DNA from: Xinfangfangia pollutisoli
GTDB lineage: Bacteria; Pseudomonadota; Alphaproteobacteria; Rhodobacterales; Rhodobacteraceae
Length of the DNA stretch: 64,000 nucleotides
Reading direction: 5' to 3'
NCBI RefSeq assembly: GCF_020179405.1
Contig: NZ_JAICBZ010000006.1
Span: 28,891-92,890, forward strand
The notes beneath the pieces were generated by a model, which did no database searches, had not been told where the DNA came from, and saw only the letters and a program-made list of their open reading frames with translations. Made by a program: the position numbers and the translations under genes. Shown here piece by piece: positions 45,069 to 55,992 of this stretch. Each line of letters begins with the position of its first letter. Positions within the stretch are counted from its first letter, which is position 1.

Positions 45069-48000
45069 ACCCCTCGCCGCGCGCCTTCATCGCTGCCACG
45101 GCCGCCACGCTTGCCGCGGCGGTGGTGAAATACGGGATCTTGTCCATCAGCGCGACCCGGCGGATATCCCGGCTGTCGGAAATCGACTGGGTGCCCTCGG
45201 TCGTGTTCATCACCAGGGCGATGTCGCCGTTCTTCAGCCGGTCGACGATGTTCGGGCGGCCCTCATAGACCTTCGCCACCGGCTCGGCCGTCACGCCCTC
45301 GGCCGCCAGCCAGGCCGCCGTGCCGCGGGTGGCGACGATCTCGAAGCCCATCGCCACCAGATCCTTGGCGGCCGCGGCCAAGGCCGGGCTCTTGTCCATG
45401 TCCTTGACCGACAGGAAGACGCGGCCCGCTTCGGGCAGGATCATGCCGGCGCCCATCTGCGCCTTCAGGAAGGCCAGCGGGAAGGTGCGGTCCCAGCCCA
45501 TCACCTCGCCCGTCGAGCGCATCTCCGGCCCCAGCATCGGGTCGACGCCGGGGAAGCGGGCAAAGGGCAGCACCGCCTCTTTCACCGAGAACCAGGGCGT
45601 GTTCGGATCGGCCAGCGTCAGCGGATCGGCCAGCGGCAGGTCGGTGTCGGGGCCGACGCCGGCAGGGTAGGGCGCGCGCATCGGGAAGGTCGACAGCGGC
45701 TCGCCCGCCATCAGCCGCGCCGCGATGGAGGCGATGGCGCTGTCGGTGGCCTTGGCCACGAAAGGCACGGTACGCGAGGCGCGCGGGTTCACTTCCAGAA
45801 CGTAGATCACCCCGTCCTTGATCGCGAATTGCACGTTCATCAGGCCCACGACCTTCAGCGCGCGGGCCATCACCACGGTCTGGCGCTTCAGTTCTTCCAC
45901 CGTTTCGGCCGACAGCTGGTGCGGCGGCAGGCAGCAGGCGCTGTCGCCGGAATGCACGCCCGCTTCCTCGATATGTTCCATGATCCCCGCGACATGGACA
46001 TTCTGCCCGTCGGACAGTGCATCCACATCCACCTCGACCGCGCCGGACAGATAGCTGTCCAAGAGCACGGGCGACGTGCCCGAAACCTGCACGGCGGTCG
46101 AGATATAGCGTTCCAGCTGGTCGTCCGAGCGGACGATTTCCATCGCCCGGCCGCCCAGGACGAAGCTGGGCCGGATCACCAGCGGATAGCCGATCTCGCG
46201 GGCGACGGCGAAGGCCTCGTCGCGCGACCGGGCGGTGCCGTTGACCGGCTGCTTCAGGCCCAGTTCCTGCAACAGGCCCTGGAAGCGTTCGCGGTCTTCG
46301 GCCAGGTCGATCGCATCGGGCGTGGTGCCCAGGATCGGAATGCCCTCGGCTTCCAGCGCATTGGCCAGTTTCAAGGGCGTCTGGCCGCCGAATTGCACGA
46401 TGACGCCATGCAGCGTGCCGTTTTCCTGCTCGACCCGCAGGATTTCCAGCACATGTTCCAGGGTCAGCGGTTCGAAATACAGCCGGTCCGACGTGTCGTA
46501 ATCGGTCGACACGGTTTCGGGGTTGCAGTTGACCATGATGGTCTCATAGCCGGCCGCGGTCAGCGCGAAACAGGCATGGCAGCAGCAATAGTCGAATTCG
46601 ATGCCTTGCCCGATCCGGTTCGGCCCGCCGCCCAGGATCACCACCTTCTTCGCGCCCGAGGGGCGGGATTCGCATTCCACATCGCCCATCGCCGGCATTT
46701 CATAGGTGGAATACATATAGGGCGTCTGGGCTTCGAATTCGGCCGCGCAGGTGTCGATGCGCTTGAACACCGCGGTGACCCCAAGCGAGCGGCGGCTGCG
46801 GCGGATCTGCGCCTCGTCCTGGCCGGTCAGCCGGGCCAGCCGGGCATCGGTGAAGCCCATGATCTTCAGCGCCCGCAGGCCTTCGGCGGTCATCGGCAGG
46901 CCGGTGCGGCGGATTTCGGCCTCGGCCTCGATGATTTCGCGGATGCGGGCCAGGAACCACGGATCGAAGGCGGTGATCGCCTGGATCTGGTCGTCGGTCA
47001 TGCCATGGCGCATCGCCTGCGCGATCACGCGCAGCCGGTCGGGCGTGGCTTGCGACAGGGCTTTCGACAGGGCCGCGACATCCGGGGCGCCCGAAGACGA
47101 CACGCCGGGGATGTCGATCTCGTCAAAGCCGGTCAGGCCGGTTTCCAAGCTGGCCAGCGCCTTTTGCAGCGATTCATGGATGGTGCGGCCAATGGCCATC
47201 GCCTCGCCCACCGATTTCATCGCGGTGGTCAGGTTGGGCTCGGATCCGGGAAATTTCTCGAAGGCGAAACGCGGGATCTTGGTCACGACATAGTCGATGG
47301 TCGGCTCGAAGGACGCGGGCGTGACCTTGGTGATGTCATTGTCCAATTCGTCCAGCGTATAGCCGACGGCCAGTTTCGCGGCGATCTTGGCGATCGGGAA
47401 GCCGGTCGCCTTCGAGGCCAAGGCCGAAGACCGCGACACGCGCGGGTTCATCTCGATCACCACCATGCGGCCGTCCTTGGGGTTGATCGCCCATTGGACA
47501 TTCGAGCCGCCGGTTTCCACCCCGATCTCGCGCAGGACGGCGATGCTGCCGTTGCGCATGATCTGATATTCCTTGTCGGTCAGGGTCAGCGCGGGGGCGA
47601 CGGTGATCGAGTCGCCCGTATGCACGCCCATCGGATCGACGTTTTCGATGGAACAGACGATGATCGCATTGTCCGCCTTGTCGCGGACGACCTCCATCTC
47701 GTATTCCTTCCAGCCCAGCAGGCTTTCATCGACCAGAACCTGGGCGACGGGGCTGGCTTCAAGGCCGGATTTCACGATGGCTTCGTAATCGTCGCGGTTA
47801 TAGGCGACGCCGCCGCCGGTGCCGCCCAGCGTGAAGGCGGGGCGGATGATCGCGGGCAGGCCCACATATTCCAGCGCGTCCATCGCCTGGCGCACGCCCG
47901 CGGCGATATCGTATTTCTTGCCGATCTTCGGCGCGGCCACGATGGTGGCCTTGGGGTTTTCCAGCCCGATCCGGTCCATCGCCTCGCGGAACAGCTTGCG

Positions 48001-48384
48001 GTCCTCGGCCATTTCGATGGCCTCGCGCTTGGCGCCGATCAGTTCCACATTGAACTGGTCCAGAACGCCCATATCGGCCAAGGCCAGTGCGGTGTTCAGC
48101 CCCGTCTGCCCGCCCATCGTCGGCAAGATCGCGTCGGGGCGTTCCTTCTCGATGATCTTCGCCACCACTTCCGGCGTGATCGGCTCGATATAGGTGGCAT
48201 CCGCCAGGCCCGGATCGGTCATGATCGTGGCGGGGTTCGAGTTGACCAGGATGACCCGATAGCCTTCCTCGCGCAGGGCCTTGCAGGCCTGGGCGCCGGA
48301 ATAGTCGAATTCGCAGGCCTGGCCGATGACGATGGGACCGGCTCCGATGATCATGATCGAGTGGATATCTGTCCGCTTCGGCAT
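45043..48384 (-). CDS. carB: Carbamoyl-phosphate synthase large subunit
   Basis: 1113 residues from ATG 48384 (GGGGA upstream); slightly above the usual 1073 as in other alphaproteobacteria. Two ATP-grasp halves. First half opens [23 protein letters not shown] and carries [17 protein letters not shown]; second opens [21 protein letters not shown] and carries [17 protein letters not shown]-terminal MGS-like allosteric domain ends GYGVRTLQG. It makes carbamoyl phosphate from bicarbonate, ammonia and 2 ATP for arginine and pyrimidine synthesis. carA is not adjacent. Confidence 0.97.
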   Translation of the reverse strand: MPKRTDIHSIMIIGAGPIVIGQACEFDYSGAQACKALREEGYRVILVNSNPATIMTDPGLADATYIEPITPEVVAKIIEKERPDAILPTMGGQTGLNTALALADMGVLDQFNVELIGAKREAIEMAEDRKLFREAMDRIGLENPKATIVAAPKIGKKYDIAAGVRQAMDALEYVGLPAIIRPAFTLGGTGGGVAYNRDDYEAIVKSGLEASPVAQVLVDESLLGWKEYEMEVVRDKADNAIIVCSIENVDPMGVHTGDSITVAPALTLTDKEYQIMRNGSIAVLREIGVETGGSNVQWAINPKDGRMVVIEMNPRVSRSSALASKATGFPIAKIAAKLAVGYTLDELDNDITKVTPASFEPTIDYVVTKIPRFAFEKFPGSEPNLTTAMKSVGEAMAIGRTIHESLQKALASLETGLTGFDEIDIPGVSSSGAPDVAALSKALSQATPDRLRVIAQAMRHGMTDDQIQAITAFDPWFLARIREIIEAEAEIRRTGLPMTAEGLRALKIMGFTDARLARLTGQDEAQIRRSRRSLGVTAVFKRIDTCAAEFEAQTPYMYSTYEMPAMGDVECESRPSGAKKVVILGGGPNRIGQGIEFDYCCCHACFALTAAGYETIMVNCNPETVSTDYDTSDRLYFEPLTLEHVLEILRVEQENGTLHGVIVQFGGQTPLKLANALEAEGIPILGTTPDAIDLAEDRERFQGLLQELGLKQPVNGTARSRDEAFAVAREIGYPLVIRPSFVLGGRAMEIVRSDDQLERYISTAVQVSGTSPVLLDSYLSGAVEVDVDALSDGQNVHVAGIMEHIEEAGVHSGDSACCLPPHQLSAETVEELKRQTVVMARALKVVGLMNVQFAIKDGVIYVLEVNPRASRTVPFVAKATDSAIASIAARLMAGEPLSTFPMRAPYPAGVGPDTDLPLADPLTLADPNTPWFSVKEAVLPFARFPGVDPMLGPEMRSTGEVMGWDRTFPLAFLKAQMGAGMILPEAGRVFLSVKDMDKSPALAAAAKDLVAMGFEIVATRGTAAWLAAEGVTAEPVAKVYEGRPNIVDRLKNGDIALVMNTTEGTQSISDSRDIRRVALMDKIPYFTTAAASVAAVAAMKARGEGYGVRTLQG

Positions 48385-48475
48385 GGTCGGTCCCCGTTCT
48401 GTCATCGTGGCTATCGGCAAATTGCCGGGGGTTTAAGAGCGAAGCGGCAGGGGCGCAAGGGCGAACCGACGCGGG

Positions 48476-49237
48476 CTAGAGACTCCAGTCCAATGCCCGG
48501 CCGACCAGCGCCTCGGTCCGTGCGGTCAGCCCGGCGAAACGGGCCTCCATCCAGGCATCCTCCTCGGCGGTCCAGCCATAGGGATTCGGGTCGGCATTGC
48601 GCACCTGGGTGGCGGCGGCGATCAGCGGGCCTGGGTCGATCTGCAGGAAATCGGCCAGGGCCGTGGCGGTTTCGGCAGGGCGATGCGACAGGTCGGCCAG
48701 GGTCTGCACATGGAAACGGTCGCGCGGGAACAGCGCCAGATAGCGTGCAAGCTGTTCGTCATAGAAGCAGGACCGGCAATAGAAGAAGTTCCAGGCATAT
48801 TGCCCGCAGCGCGCCGGAAATTCTGGATCGGCAAAGCGCGCCTCTTCGGCTGCCAGCGCGGCGGCGAAACGCTCATGCGGTTCATGCGGCGTGCCCTTGC
48901 CCGAGGTGAAGCGGCGCATATGGCGGTACAGCGCATGGGCCCGGGCCTTGGGCGCGCGCAGGGTCAGGACGAATCGCGCCTCGGGGAACAGGTCGCGCAG
49001 GATCGGCGCGGTTTCGGGATTGGTCATGTAGACATGCGAGGCATCGCCCCGCCAGCGCCGCGGGCTGTCGAACAGGCCGAAATAGGTGACGGGGTTCTTC
49101 ACCACCTGGAAATGGCTGCAGAAGAACGAGGGCTCTTTCGGCCGCGACATATGCACATCGGGATGGTCGGCCAGCATGGACCAAACCGAGGTGGTGCCGG
49201 ATTTCCCGGCGCCAAGCAGGAAGAGGTTGGGCGTCAT
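48476..49237 (-). CDS. Sulfotransferase-family protein
   Basis: 253 residues from ATG 49237. PAPS-binding 5'-phosphosulfate loop FLLGAGKSGTTSVWSML (residues about 5-21), then DASHVYM and a 3'-phosphate motif FVLTLRAPKARAHALYRHM (about 86-104). The C terminus matches small heparan/NDST-like sulfotransferases found in marine bacteria. It transfers sulfate to an unknown acceptor, perhaps a surface glycan. An earlier in-frame start adds an Arg-rich, non-family extension. Alone on the minus strand between carB and pabB. Confidence 0.82.
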   Translation of the reverse strand: MTPNLFLLGAGKSGTTSVWSMLADHPDVHMSRPKEPSFFCSHFQVVKNPVTYFGLFDSPRRWRGDASHVYMTNPETAPILRDLFPEARFVLTLRAPKARAHALYRHMRRFTSGKGTPHEPHERFAAALAAEEARFADPEFPARCGQYAWNFFYCRSCFYDEQLARYLALFPRDRFHVQTLADLSHRPAETATALADFLQIDPGPLIAAATQVRNADPNPYGWTAEEDAWMEARFAGLTARTEALVGRALDWSL

Positions 49238-49422
49238 CGGCTTTCGCTGCGATCGGGGCGTTGCGCCTGGCATCGCCGCTTTGCGGGGATGCGTCAACCG
49301 ATCCGGGCCGGCGCGTCGCATTCCGCCGCGGGACGGTGGCGTTTCGGCTGGCGCGCTGGCCGGCAAGCCTCTATCCGAACGGGAAGCGAAGCGGCCGGAC
49401 GGAAAGCAGAAGGGGGCGGCGG

Positions 49423-50562
49423 GTGATCCTTGTCGAGCATGGTCCGGGCGGCAGGCCTGCGGTTTTCGACCGGCCGGCGCGGGTGATTCTGGCGCAGCGC
49501 CCGGCCGAGGTGATGCCGGCGCTGCAGGCGGCCGAGGCGGCGCGGGCGGGCGGCGCCTGGATCGCCGGCTGGATCGCCTATGAGGCGGGCTATGTGCTGG
49601 AGCCGCGGCTGCACCGGCGGATGCCGCGCAAGCGCAGCGGGCCCCTGCTGGCGCTGGGCGTCTTCGACCGGCCGGGGCCGGCGGGTCCGGTGCTGGACCG
49701 GGCCGAGGCCGAAGGGCAGGTGACCGAAATCTCGGAACCCATTCCGCAGATCGGGCGGCGCGCCTATGGCACGGCGATCGGCCGGGTGCTGGACTATATC
49801 GCGGCGGGCGACTGCTATCAGGTCAACCTGACCTTCCCGATGGCGGCGCGGCTGCTGGCGGGCTCGGCGCTGGGGCTTTACGGGGCGCTGCGCCGCAGCG
49901 GGGCGGTCGGCCATGGCGCCTTTGCCGATCTGGGCCGCGGGCAGGCGCTGGTCTCGCGCAGCCCCGAGCTGTTCCTGCGGCTGGACGGGGCAGGGCGGAT
50001 CGAGACCCGCCCGATGAAGGGCACCCGCCCGCGCGATGCCGATCCGGCGCGCGACGCCGCGCTGAAGGCGGAGCTGGCGGCCTCGGTCAAGGACCGGGCC
50101 GAGAATCTGATGATCGTCGATCTTCTGCGCAACGACATCTCGCGGCTGTGCCGGCCGGGCAGCGTGAAGGTGCCGGCGCTGTATGCGGTGGAAAGCTATG
50201 CGACGGTGCATCAGATGACCTCGACCATCACCGGCGATCTGGCCGGGCCGGTGGGGCTGCCGGCGCTGGTCGCGGCGCTGTTTCCCTGCGGCTCGATCAC
50301 CGGGGCGCCGAAGATCCGCGCGATGGAGGTGATCCGCGAGGTCGAACGCGCGCCCCGCGGCGCCTATTGCGGCGCAATCGGTTGGATGGCGCCGGACGGG
50401 CGGGCCGATTTCTCGGTGGCGATCCGCACGCTGACGGTCAGCGGGCAGGATGTGGTGATGAATGTCGGTGGCGGCGTGGTGCATGATTCCACCGCGCAGG
50501 GCGAATGGGAGGAGGCGCTGTGGAAAGCGCGCTTCGTGAAGGCGGCGGTGCGCCGGGGCTGA
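49423..50562 (+). CDS. pabB: Aminodeoxychorismate synthase component I
   Basis: 379 residues from GTG 49423 (AGAAGGGGG upstream); the earlier ATG 49261 would add a 54-residue basic, non-family N terminus. Chorismate-binding features: AYGTAIGRVLDYIAAGDCYQVN, SRSPELFLRL, RPMKGTRPR, VKDRAENLMIVDLLRNDI, and PCGSITGAPKIRAMEVIREVE. It aminates chorismate toward 4-amino-4-deoxychorismate for folate. The GEWEEALWKARF end is typical. Overlaps pabC by 43 nt. The PabA glutaminase is not adjacent. Confidence 0.9.
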   Translation: MILVEHGPGGRPAVFDRPARVILAQRPAEVMPALQAAEAARAGGAWIAGWIAYEAGYVLEPRLHRRMPRKRSGPLLALGVFDRPGPAGPVLDRAEAEGQVTEISEPIPQIGRRAYGTAIGRVLDYIAAGDCYQVNLTFPMAARLLAGSALGLYGALRRSGAVGHGAFADLGRGQALVSRSPELFLRLDGAGRIETRPMKGTRPRDADPARDAALKAELAASVKDRAENLMIVDLLRNDISRLCRPGSVKVPALYAVESYATVHQMTSTITGDLAGPVGLPALVAALFPCGSITGAPKIRAMEVIREVERAPRGAYCGAIGWMAPDGRADFSVAIRTLTVSGQDVVMNVGGGVVHDSTAQGEWEEALWKARFVKAAVRRG

Positions 50563-51125
50563 GGCTGATCGAGACGATGCTGTGGGATGGCGCGCGCGCT
50601 CCGCGCTGGCCGCTGCATACGGCGCGGCTGCAGCGCTCGGCGCGGCTTCTGGGCTGGGATTGCCCGGATCTTGCGCCCATGGGGCCCGCCCATCCCGCAA
50701 GGCTGCGCCTGACGCTGGACCGCGGCGGGGCGGTGCGGTGGGAAACCCACCCCCTGCCGCCCGGCAAGCCGCAATGGCGGGTCGGGCTGGCCGCGACGCG
50801 GCTTTTCTCCGGCGATCCCTGGCTGCGGGTCAAATCCACCCGGCGCGAGGTCTATGACCAGGCCCGCGCCGCGCTGCCCGCCGGGCTGGACGAGCTTTTG
50901 TTCCTGAACGAACGCGACGAGATCTGCGAGGGCACGATCACCACGGTCTTCTTCGACCGCGGCCAGGGCCTGCGCACACCGCCTTTGGCCTGCGGGCTTC
51001 TGCCCGGGGTGTTGCGCGCCGAACTGGCCTGCCCGGAACAGGTGCTGCTGGCCGAAGACCTGCCGCGCGTCCGGCTTTGGGTCGGCAATGCGCTGCGCGG
51101 GCTGATCCCGGCCGAGATTGTCTAA
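50520..51125 (+). CDS. pabC: Aminodeoxychorismate lyase-like PLP protein (class IV aminotransferase family)
   Basis: 201 residues from GTG 50520 (GGGAGGAG upstream). It is shorter than typical PabC (about 270), as often seen in alphaproteobacterial pabB-linked copies. PLP Lys lies in LRVKSTRREVYDQAR, NERDEICEGTITTVFF is the class IV signature, and CGLLPGVLRAEL follows. It makes 4-aminobenzoate from aminodeoxychorismate. Its start is inside pabB, so the two are translationally coupled. Confidence 0.88.
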   Translation: MESALREGGGAPGLRLIETMLWDGARAPRWPLHTARLQRSARLLGWDCPDLAPMGPAHPARLRLTLDRGGAVRWETHPLPPGKPQWRVGLAATRLFSGDPWLRVKSTRREVYDQARAALPAGLDELLFLNERDEICEGTITTVFFDRGQGLRTPPLACGLLPGVLRAELACPEQVLLAEDLPRVRLWVGNALRGLIPAEIV

Positions 51126-51274
51126 GCCCGGCTGCGATTGTCTAAGACTGTCGGAATTTGCCGCACCGATCCCGCCCCGGCATCAGCGAAGGGTTTACCA
51201 CTGGCCCTTAGCGTCCGTCCTGCGCCCGCCGCCGTGGCAGGGCTGCAATCTCTGGCTGCGGAGGGAGACGCGGG

Positions 51275-52033
51275 ATGTGCAATGACTGTTCGGGCGATAA
51301 CCAGGGCGAAGGCGGGGGCGAAAGCCGGCGGGGCTTTCTGCGGCTCGGGCTGATGGGGGCGGGGGCCATTGCGGTGTCGGCCCTGGGCGGGGCCGCGCGG
51401 GCGGATGAATGCATGGCCTTCGGCGCCGATGCGCAAGGCGCGATCACGCCGGACCAGGCGGTCGCGAAGCTGATGGAAGGCAATGCCCGCTTCCTGGCCG
51501 GCCAAAGCCTGCATTGCGATCTTCTTGCCCAGGCCGAAGCGGTCGCAGAAAAGCAGACGCCTTTCGCCTGCGTGCTGGGCTGCATGGATTCGCGGGCTGC
51601 GCCCGAGTTGATCTTCGACCAGCAGATCGGCGATATCTTCGTGTCGCGCGTGGCGGGCAATCTGGCGACGCCGGAAATCATCGGCAGCTTCGAATACGGA
51701 ACCAAGGTGGCCGGCGCCAAGGCGATCGTCGTTCTGGGCCATTCCCATTGCGGCGCGATCAAGGGGGCCATCGACAAGGCCGATGTCGGCGCCAATCTGA
51801 CCGCGCTTCTGGACGAGATCGAACCCGTGGTCCTGGCCGTGCATCACGAGGGCGAGCGGTCGTCGAAGAACCATGAACTGGTCGAGGCCGTGGCCGAGGC
51901 CAATGCCCGCGATGCCGCGGCAAAGCTGGTGGCGGCAAGCCCGGTTCTGGCCGAACGGGTCGCGGCAGGCGAATTGGTGGTGGTGGCGGCGATCTACGAT
52001 ATCGACACCGGCGCTGTGCGGCTTCTGGCCTAG
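51275..52033 (+). CDS. Beta-class carbonic anhydrase, Tat-exported
   Basis: 252 residues. Tat signal with ESRRGFLRLGLMGAGAIAVSAL and an Ala-x-Ala site before DECMAFG (about residue 45). Zn ligands of beta-CA: CVLGCMDSRAAPELIFD (Cys, with the Asp-Arg pair) and the GHSHCGAIKGA His/Cys. It interconverts CO2 and bicarbonate, here in the periplasm, perhaps to supply bicarbonate or buffer pH. GAGGGAGACG precedes ATG 51275. It stands between pabC and aspS as a single gene. Confidence 0.92.
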   Translation: MCNDCSGDNQGEGGGESRRGFLRLGLMGAGAIAVSALGGAARADECMAFGADAQGAITPDQAVAKLMEGNARFLAGQSLHCDLLAQAEAVAEKQTPFACVLGCMDSRAAPELIFDQQIGDIFVSRVAGNLATPEIIGSFEYGTKVAGAKAIVVLGHSHCGAIKGAIDKADVGANLTALLDEIEPVVLAVHHEGERSSKNHELVEAVAEANARDAAAKLVAASPVLAERVAAGELVVVAAIYDIDTGAVRLLA

Positions 52034-52144
52034 GGGCGGCACTGGCGCCGGCGGGCGCGGCGCATCCCTGCGCGGGGTTGACTTCGCGGTCCTCTGGCGT
52101 TCTATCGCCACGATCCGAATGACCCCGCTTTAAAGGGATTGACC

Positions 52145-54187
52145 ATGCACGCCTATCGCAGCCACACCTGTGCCGCACTGACCAAGGCCCAGGTGGGCGA
52201 GACCGTCCGGCTTTCGGGCTGGGTCCATCGGGTTCGCGACCATGGCGGCGTGTTGTTCATCGACCTGCGCGACCATTACGGCATCACCCAGGTGCTGGCC
52301 GACAGCGACAGCCCGGCCTTCGCCGCGCTGGAAAAGGTGCGCTCGGAATGGGTGATCCGCATCGACGGCCGGGTGAAGGCGCGTGATGCCAGCCTGGTGA
52401 ACCCCAAGATCCCGACCGGCGAGATCGAGGTCTATGCGCTTGAGGTCGAGGTTCTGGGCCCGGTCGAGGGCGAATTGCCGCTGCCGGTCTTTGGCGAGAC
52501 GGAATATCCGGAAGAAACCCGGCTGACCTACCGCTTCCTCGACCTGCGCCGCGACACGATGCATCAGAACATGATGCTGCGGTCGAACGTGGTGCGCTGG
52601 CTGCGCGAGAAGATGTGGGATCAGGGCTTTACCGAGTTTCAGACCCCGATCATCACCGCCTCCAGCCCCGAAGGCGCGCGCGACTTTCTGGTGCCGTCGC
52701 GTCTGCATCCGGGCAAGTTCTACGCCCTGCCGCAGGCGCCGCAGCAGTTCAAGCAGCTGATCCAGGTGGCCGGCTTCGACCGCTATTTCCAGATCGCGCC
52801 CTGTTTCCGCGACGAAGACCCGCGCGCCGACCGCAGCCCGACCGATTTCTACCAGCTTGACGTTGAGATGAGCTTCGTCACCCAGGACGACGTTTTCGCC
52901 GCCGTCCAGCCGGTGCTGCAGGGCCTGTTCGAGCATTTCGGCAAGGGTCGCAAGGTTTACGCCGACTGGCCGCGGATCGCCTATAAGGACGCGCTGAAAT
53001 GGTATGGCAGCGACAAGCCCGACCTGCGCAACCCGATCAAGATGCAGGATGTGTCCGAGCATTTCCGCGGCTCGGGCTTTGCGATCTTCGCGAACCTTCT
53101 GCAGAATGAAGGCACCGAAGTGCGCGCCATTCCGGCGCCCAAGGGCGGCAGCCGCAAATTCGCCGACCGGATGAACGCCTTCGCGCAGAAGGAAGGCCTG
53201 CCGGGCATGGGCTATATCTTCTGGCGCCGGTCGGAAGAAGCGGATCGCGAGATTGAGACCCTACTTGATGAAGGTGACCGCGTTTCCGCCATTATAGATA
53301 GTTATCCTTCAGAGGGCGCGAATGATCCCATTCTCGCACAGCTTGACCAGAGGCTCAGTGAAATTAACAAGGAAGTCTGGTCGCATCTGGAAAGCATGAG
53401 ATCTAGAACGGACTTTATCAATAGGATGCTGTCGGCCGTACGGGGTAATGCGTTGGTCGAGGAGTATCACCGACTAGTTGCGTTGTTCCGAGAGTTTAAC
53501 CCTGGGATCGAGGCAGCTGGGCCAATTGCCAAAGCGCTCGGGCCGCAGAGGACCGAGGCAATTCGACAGCAACTTGGGCTTGGTCTCGGCGACGCCGTCT
53601 TCTTCCTGGGCGGCAAGCCCGAGGCTTTTGAACCCGTCGCCGGCAAGGCCCGCAACGAGATTGGCCGCGAACTGGGCCTGACCGAGCAGGATTGCTTCCG
53701 CTTCGCCTGGATCGTCGATTTCCCGATGTACGAAAAGACGGATGAGGGCGGGATCGACTTCTCGCACAATCCGTTCTCGATGCCGCAGGGCGGGCTTGAG
53801 GCGTTGATGGGCGACCCGTTGAAAGTGCATGCCTATCAATACGATCTGGCCTGCAACGGCTATGAGGTGATCTCGGGCGGGATCCGCAACCACAAGCCGG
53901 AAATCATGTACAAGGCCTTCGAACTGGCGGGCTATCCGAATTCGGAAGTCGACAAGCGCTTTGGCGGCATGGTCAAGGCGTTCAAGTTCGGCGCCCCGCC
54001 GCATGGCGGCTGTGCCGCCGGGATCGACCGGCTGGTGATGCTGCTGGCGGACACGACGAATATCCGCGAAGTGATCATGTTCCCGATGAACCAGCGCGCC
54101 GAAGACCTGCTGATGAACGCCCCCTCGGAACCGACCCTGAAGCAGCTGCGCGAATTGCAGCTGCGGGTGCTGCCGAAGGAAAGCTGA
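52145..54187 (+). CDS. aspS: Aspartyl-tRNA synthetase with an unusual in-frame insertion
   Basis: 680 residues from ATG 52145 (AAAGGG upstream); an earlier TTG is unlikely. Family length is about 590. Domains: N-terminal OB anticodon-binding region ([14 protein letters not shown]), class II core with [14 protein letters not shown] and [39 protein letters not shown] motif 2, GAD insertion domain, and motif 3 [17 protein letters not shown]. In the GAD domain, after GMGYIFWRR, there are about 90 extra residues (about 363-455), helical and Glu/Arg/Leu rich, before [10 protein letters not shown] resumes. Codons there are unlike the flanks. All catalytic motifs remain, so the enzyme should still work. 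Confidence 0.95.
   Translation: MHAYRSHTCAALTKAQVGETVRLSGWVHRVRDHGGVLFIDLRDHYGITQVLADSDSPAFAALEKVRSEWVIRIDGRVKARDASLVNPKIPTGEIEVYALEVEVLGPVEGELPLPVFGETEYPEETRLTYRFLDLRRDTMHQNMMLRSNVVRWLREKMWDQGFTEFQTPIITASSPEGARDFLVPSRLHPGKFYALPQAPQQFKQLIQVAGFDRYFQIAPCFRDEDPRADRSPTDFYQLDVEMSFVTQDDVFAAVQPVLQGLFEHFGKGRKVYADWPRIAYKDALKWYGSDKPDLRNPIKMQDVSEHFRGSGFAIFANLLQNEGTEVRAIPAPKGGSRKFADRMNAFAQKEGLPGMGYIFWRRSEEADREIETLLDEGDRVSAIIDSYPSEGANDPILAQLDQRLSEINKEVWSHLESMRSRTDFINRMLSAVRGNALVEEYHRLVALFREFNPGIEAAGPIAKALGPQRTEAIRQQLGLGLGDAVFFLGGKPEAFEPVAGKARNEIGRELGLTEQDCFRFAWIVDFPMYEKTDEGGIDFSHNPFSMPQGGLEALMGDPLKVHAYQYDLACNGYEVISGGIRNHKPEIMYKAFELAGYPNSEVDKRFGGMVKAFKFGAPPHGGCAAGIDRLVMLLADTTNIREVIMFPMNQRAEDLLMNAPSEPTLKQLRELQLRVLPKES
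53231..53595 (+). other. In-frame insertion and recombinant tract within aspS
   Basis: From about 53249 codons include CTA, ATA, TCA, AGA and AGG, almost absent from the flanks, and local A+T rises. The extra, non-AspRS segment is about 53231-53509; the atypical codons continue into normal AspRS sequence to about 53595, so the transferred piece covers both. No stop is introduced. No family recognised for the inserted residues. Confidence 0.75.
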
Positions 54188-54194
54188 GCCGGGC

Positions 54195-54671
54195 ATGTAT
54201 CAGGCGACCGTCCCCGTCTTCCGCCATTACCTGTCGCGCATCAGCGACATCGTGGCGATCGCGGGGCCGGACGCGCTGGACTGCGCCATTGCCGATGCGC
54301 CGCCGGCGCGCTGGCAATTCGCCACCGCCGCAGGCTTTGCGCTGCGCACCACCTGCCCGCTGGCCGGGCGCGACCTGCCCGATCTGCCGCAGGGGCTGGG
54401 CCCAAGGCTGGCCGTGGCGCGGGCTTTGCTGGGGGCAATGAAGCCGTCCGAGTTCGAGGGCGCCGAGACGCGGATCATCAGCCACCGCGCCGGCCATGCC
54501 GAGATCGACCAGACCGCCCAGCAGTTCCTGTACCTGTTCGGCCTGCCGAATTTCTTCTTCCACATGACCATGGGCTATGCCGCGCTGCGTCAGGCCGGGG
54601 TGGCGCTGGGCAAGGAAGATTTCGACGGCATCCATTCCTACCCCGCCGAGCATCGCCTGCCGCCGGGCTGA
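54195..54671 (+). CDS. DUF1993 family protein
   Basis: 158 residues, matching the DUF1993 helical (DinB-like) layout: PVFRHYLSRISDIVAIAG, then FFFHMTMGYAALRQAGVALGKEDF, and a central QTAQQFLYLFGLPN. Starts 7 nt after aspS, so it is probably in the same transcript. Function unknown; DinB-like folds often bind a metal, but the usual three His ligands are not clearly present. Confidence 0.75.
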   Translation: MYQATVPVFRHYLSRISDIVAIAGPDALDCAIADAPPARWQFATAAGFALRTTCPLAGRDLPDLPQGLGPRLAVARALLGAMKPSEFEGAETRIISHRAGHAEIDQTAQQFLYLFGLPNFFFHMTMGYAALRQAGVALGKEDFDGIHSYPAEHRLPPG

Positions 54672-54678
54672 CCCGGAC

Positions 54679-55611
54679 CTAGCGGGCGGTCTTCTGCCCC
54701 TCCAGCACCCGGTCGCGCAGCCGCAGCGCCAGCGCCGACAGCGCGCGGCGGCGCATGTGCAGAAGGTAGTAGGGCGCGACCACGATCTCGACCGCCAGCG
54801 GCAGCGCCACCAGCCGCGCCGCGACCGGCGGGCGGATCAGGATCTCGGCCACTTCGCTGGACACCGGCGCCACGGCGAAGCTTTGCGCCAGATAGGCCAG
54901 CGCCAGAAGGCTGGAGGGGCTGTTGATCACATTGCGCGGCTCGGCCAGGCCCTGGCTGGAAAAGGCCGACAGCACCGCCTCGCGAATCGGCGTGCCGCGC
55001 TGCTGGGCCACCCATTCGTGATCCTGCAGCATCGGCAGCGTCACCAGCGGCGCATCCGCCAAGGGGTGATCGGCCCGCGCCAGGATGCTGACCTTCTCAT
55101 CCGCCATCGGATGGACGATGAACTCGCTGCCGTCGAATTCCGGCAGGTTGCGCGCCAGGACGAAATCCATCTCGCCCGCCACCAGCTGGGTCAAGAGATC
55201 GCGTGAGGGCAGGACTTCCACGGTGATCTCGGCCTCGGGCGCGATGCGTTTCAGATCGCGCACCGCCGAGACCATGATCCCCACCGCGGGGCCGGTCACC
55301 GCGCCCACCCGCACCGTGCCGCCCAGGCCTTCAAGCACATTGCGCAGATGCTGGCCCAGGCCCTGCAATTCGCGCAGGATCACCGCGGCGCGGGCCAGCA
55401 CCATCTTGCCGATCTCGGTCGGGATCATCCCCCGCGGCTGGCGCTGGAACAGCGCCGCCCCCAGTTGGCGTTCGATCTCGGCCAGCATGCGCGAAGCGGC
55501 GGGCTGGGTCATGCCCAGCACCTCGGCCGCCTGCAGCAATTGGCCCTGTTCGGCGATGGTCAGGATCAGCTGCAGCTGAACCGGCTTTAGCATCTGGCGG
55601 ATCGCACTCAT
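54679..55611 (-). CDS. LysR-family regulator, GbpR type
   Basis: 310 residues. HTH: LILTIAEQGQLLQAAEVLGMTQPAASRMLAEIERQLGAALFQRQ, and an effector domain with the LPSRDLLTQLVAGEMDFVLARNLPE stretch seen in GbpR and related sugar-responsive LysR proteins. It is divergent from the ytfQ-type operon and presumably controls it. Converges with the DUF1993 gene with a 7-nt gap. Effector likely a sugar. Confidence 0.84.
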   Translation of the reverse strand: MSAIRQMLKPVQLQLILTIAEQGQLLQAAEVLGMTQPAASRMLAEIERQLGAALFQRQPRGMIPTEIGKMVLARAAVILRELQGLGQHLRNVLEGLGGTVRVGAVTGPAVGIMVSAVRDLKRIAPEAEITVEVLPSRDLLTQLVAGEMDFVLARNLPEFDGSEFIVHPMADEKVSILARADHPLADAPLVTLPMLQDHEWVAQQRGTPIREAVLSAFSSQGLAEPRNVINSPSSLLALAYLAQSFAVAPVSSEVAEILIRPPVAARLVALPLAVEIVVAPYYLLHMRRRALSALALRLRDRVLEGQKTAR

Positions 55612-55992
55612 CGGTATGCCATTTCTGATATCTCGGAAGCGTTAGAAGTAATTTTACCTGCAATTCGATTGGGTGCTATCCCGATCTTGCTGTGGAGGAG
55701 CAGCAGACCGGCATCGGATCGCCCGATGCGACCGGCCTCGTTCTGCGGGGCCGGGGTTCGCCGCGCCTTCGGTCACTGCCGGGTTCATGAGGGCGCGAAT
55801 GCCTTGCCTTGCTGCCGATCCTGTCCCTTGCCTGCGGCCCCGGCGGCCGGGTCCCGCCCGTTGCGGGCCCCCGATGAAGCTGAATTCGATCCGGCCGGCT
55901 GAGGAGACGGCCTGACCAACAGTCGGCGCGGCCCCCGTGCCGACAGAACCCGCCGGACCAGAAACCGGCATCACATCCGAGGGAGGAACTCG
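55612..55992. promoter_or_regulatory. 381-nt divergent region between LysR and sugar-binding protein genes
   Basis: Contains an imperfect 16-bp dyad TTCTGATATCTCGGAA (55623-55638, 12 of 16 positions symmetric), just upstream of the LysR start and a possible autoregulatory site. The rest is GC-rich leader with several potential hairpins. GGGAGGAACTCG precedes the binding-protein ATG. No gene is convincing in this stretch. Confidence 0.45.

Noticed and set aside
44989..48909. 1306-codon plus-strand open frame opposite carB
   Set aside because: carB on the minus strand has full family identity; the opposite frame has shadow composition (His, Gly, Arg, Gln).
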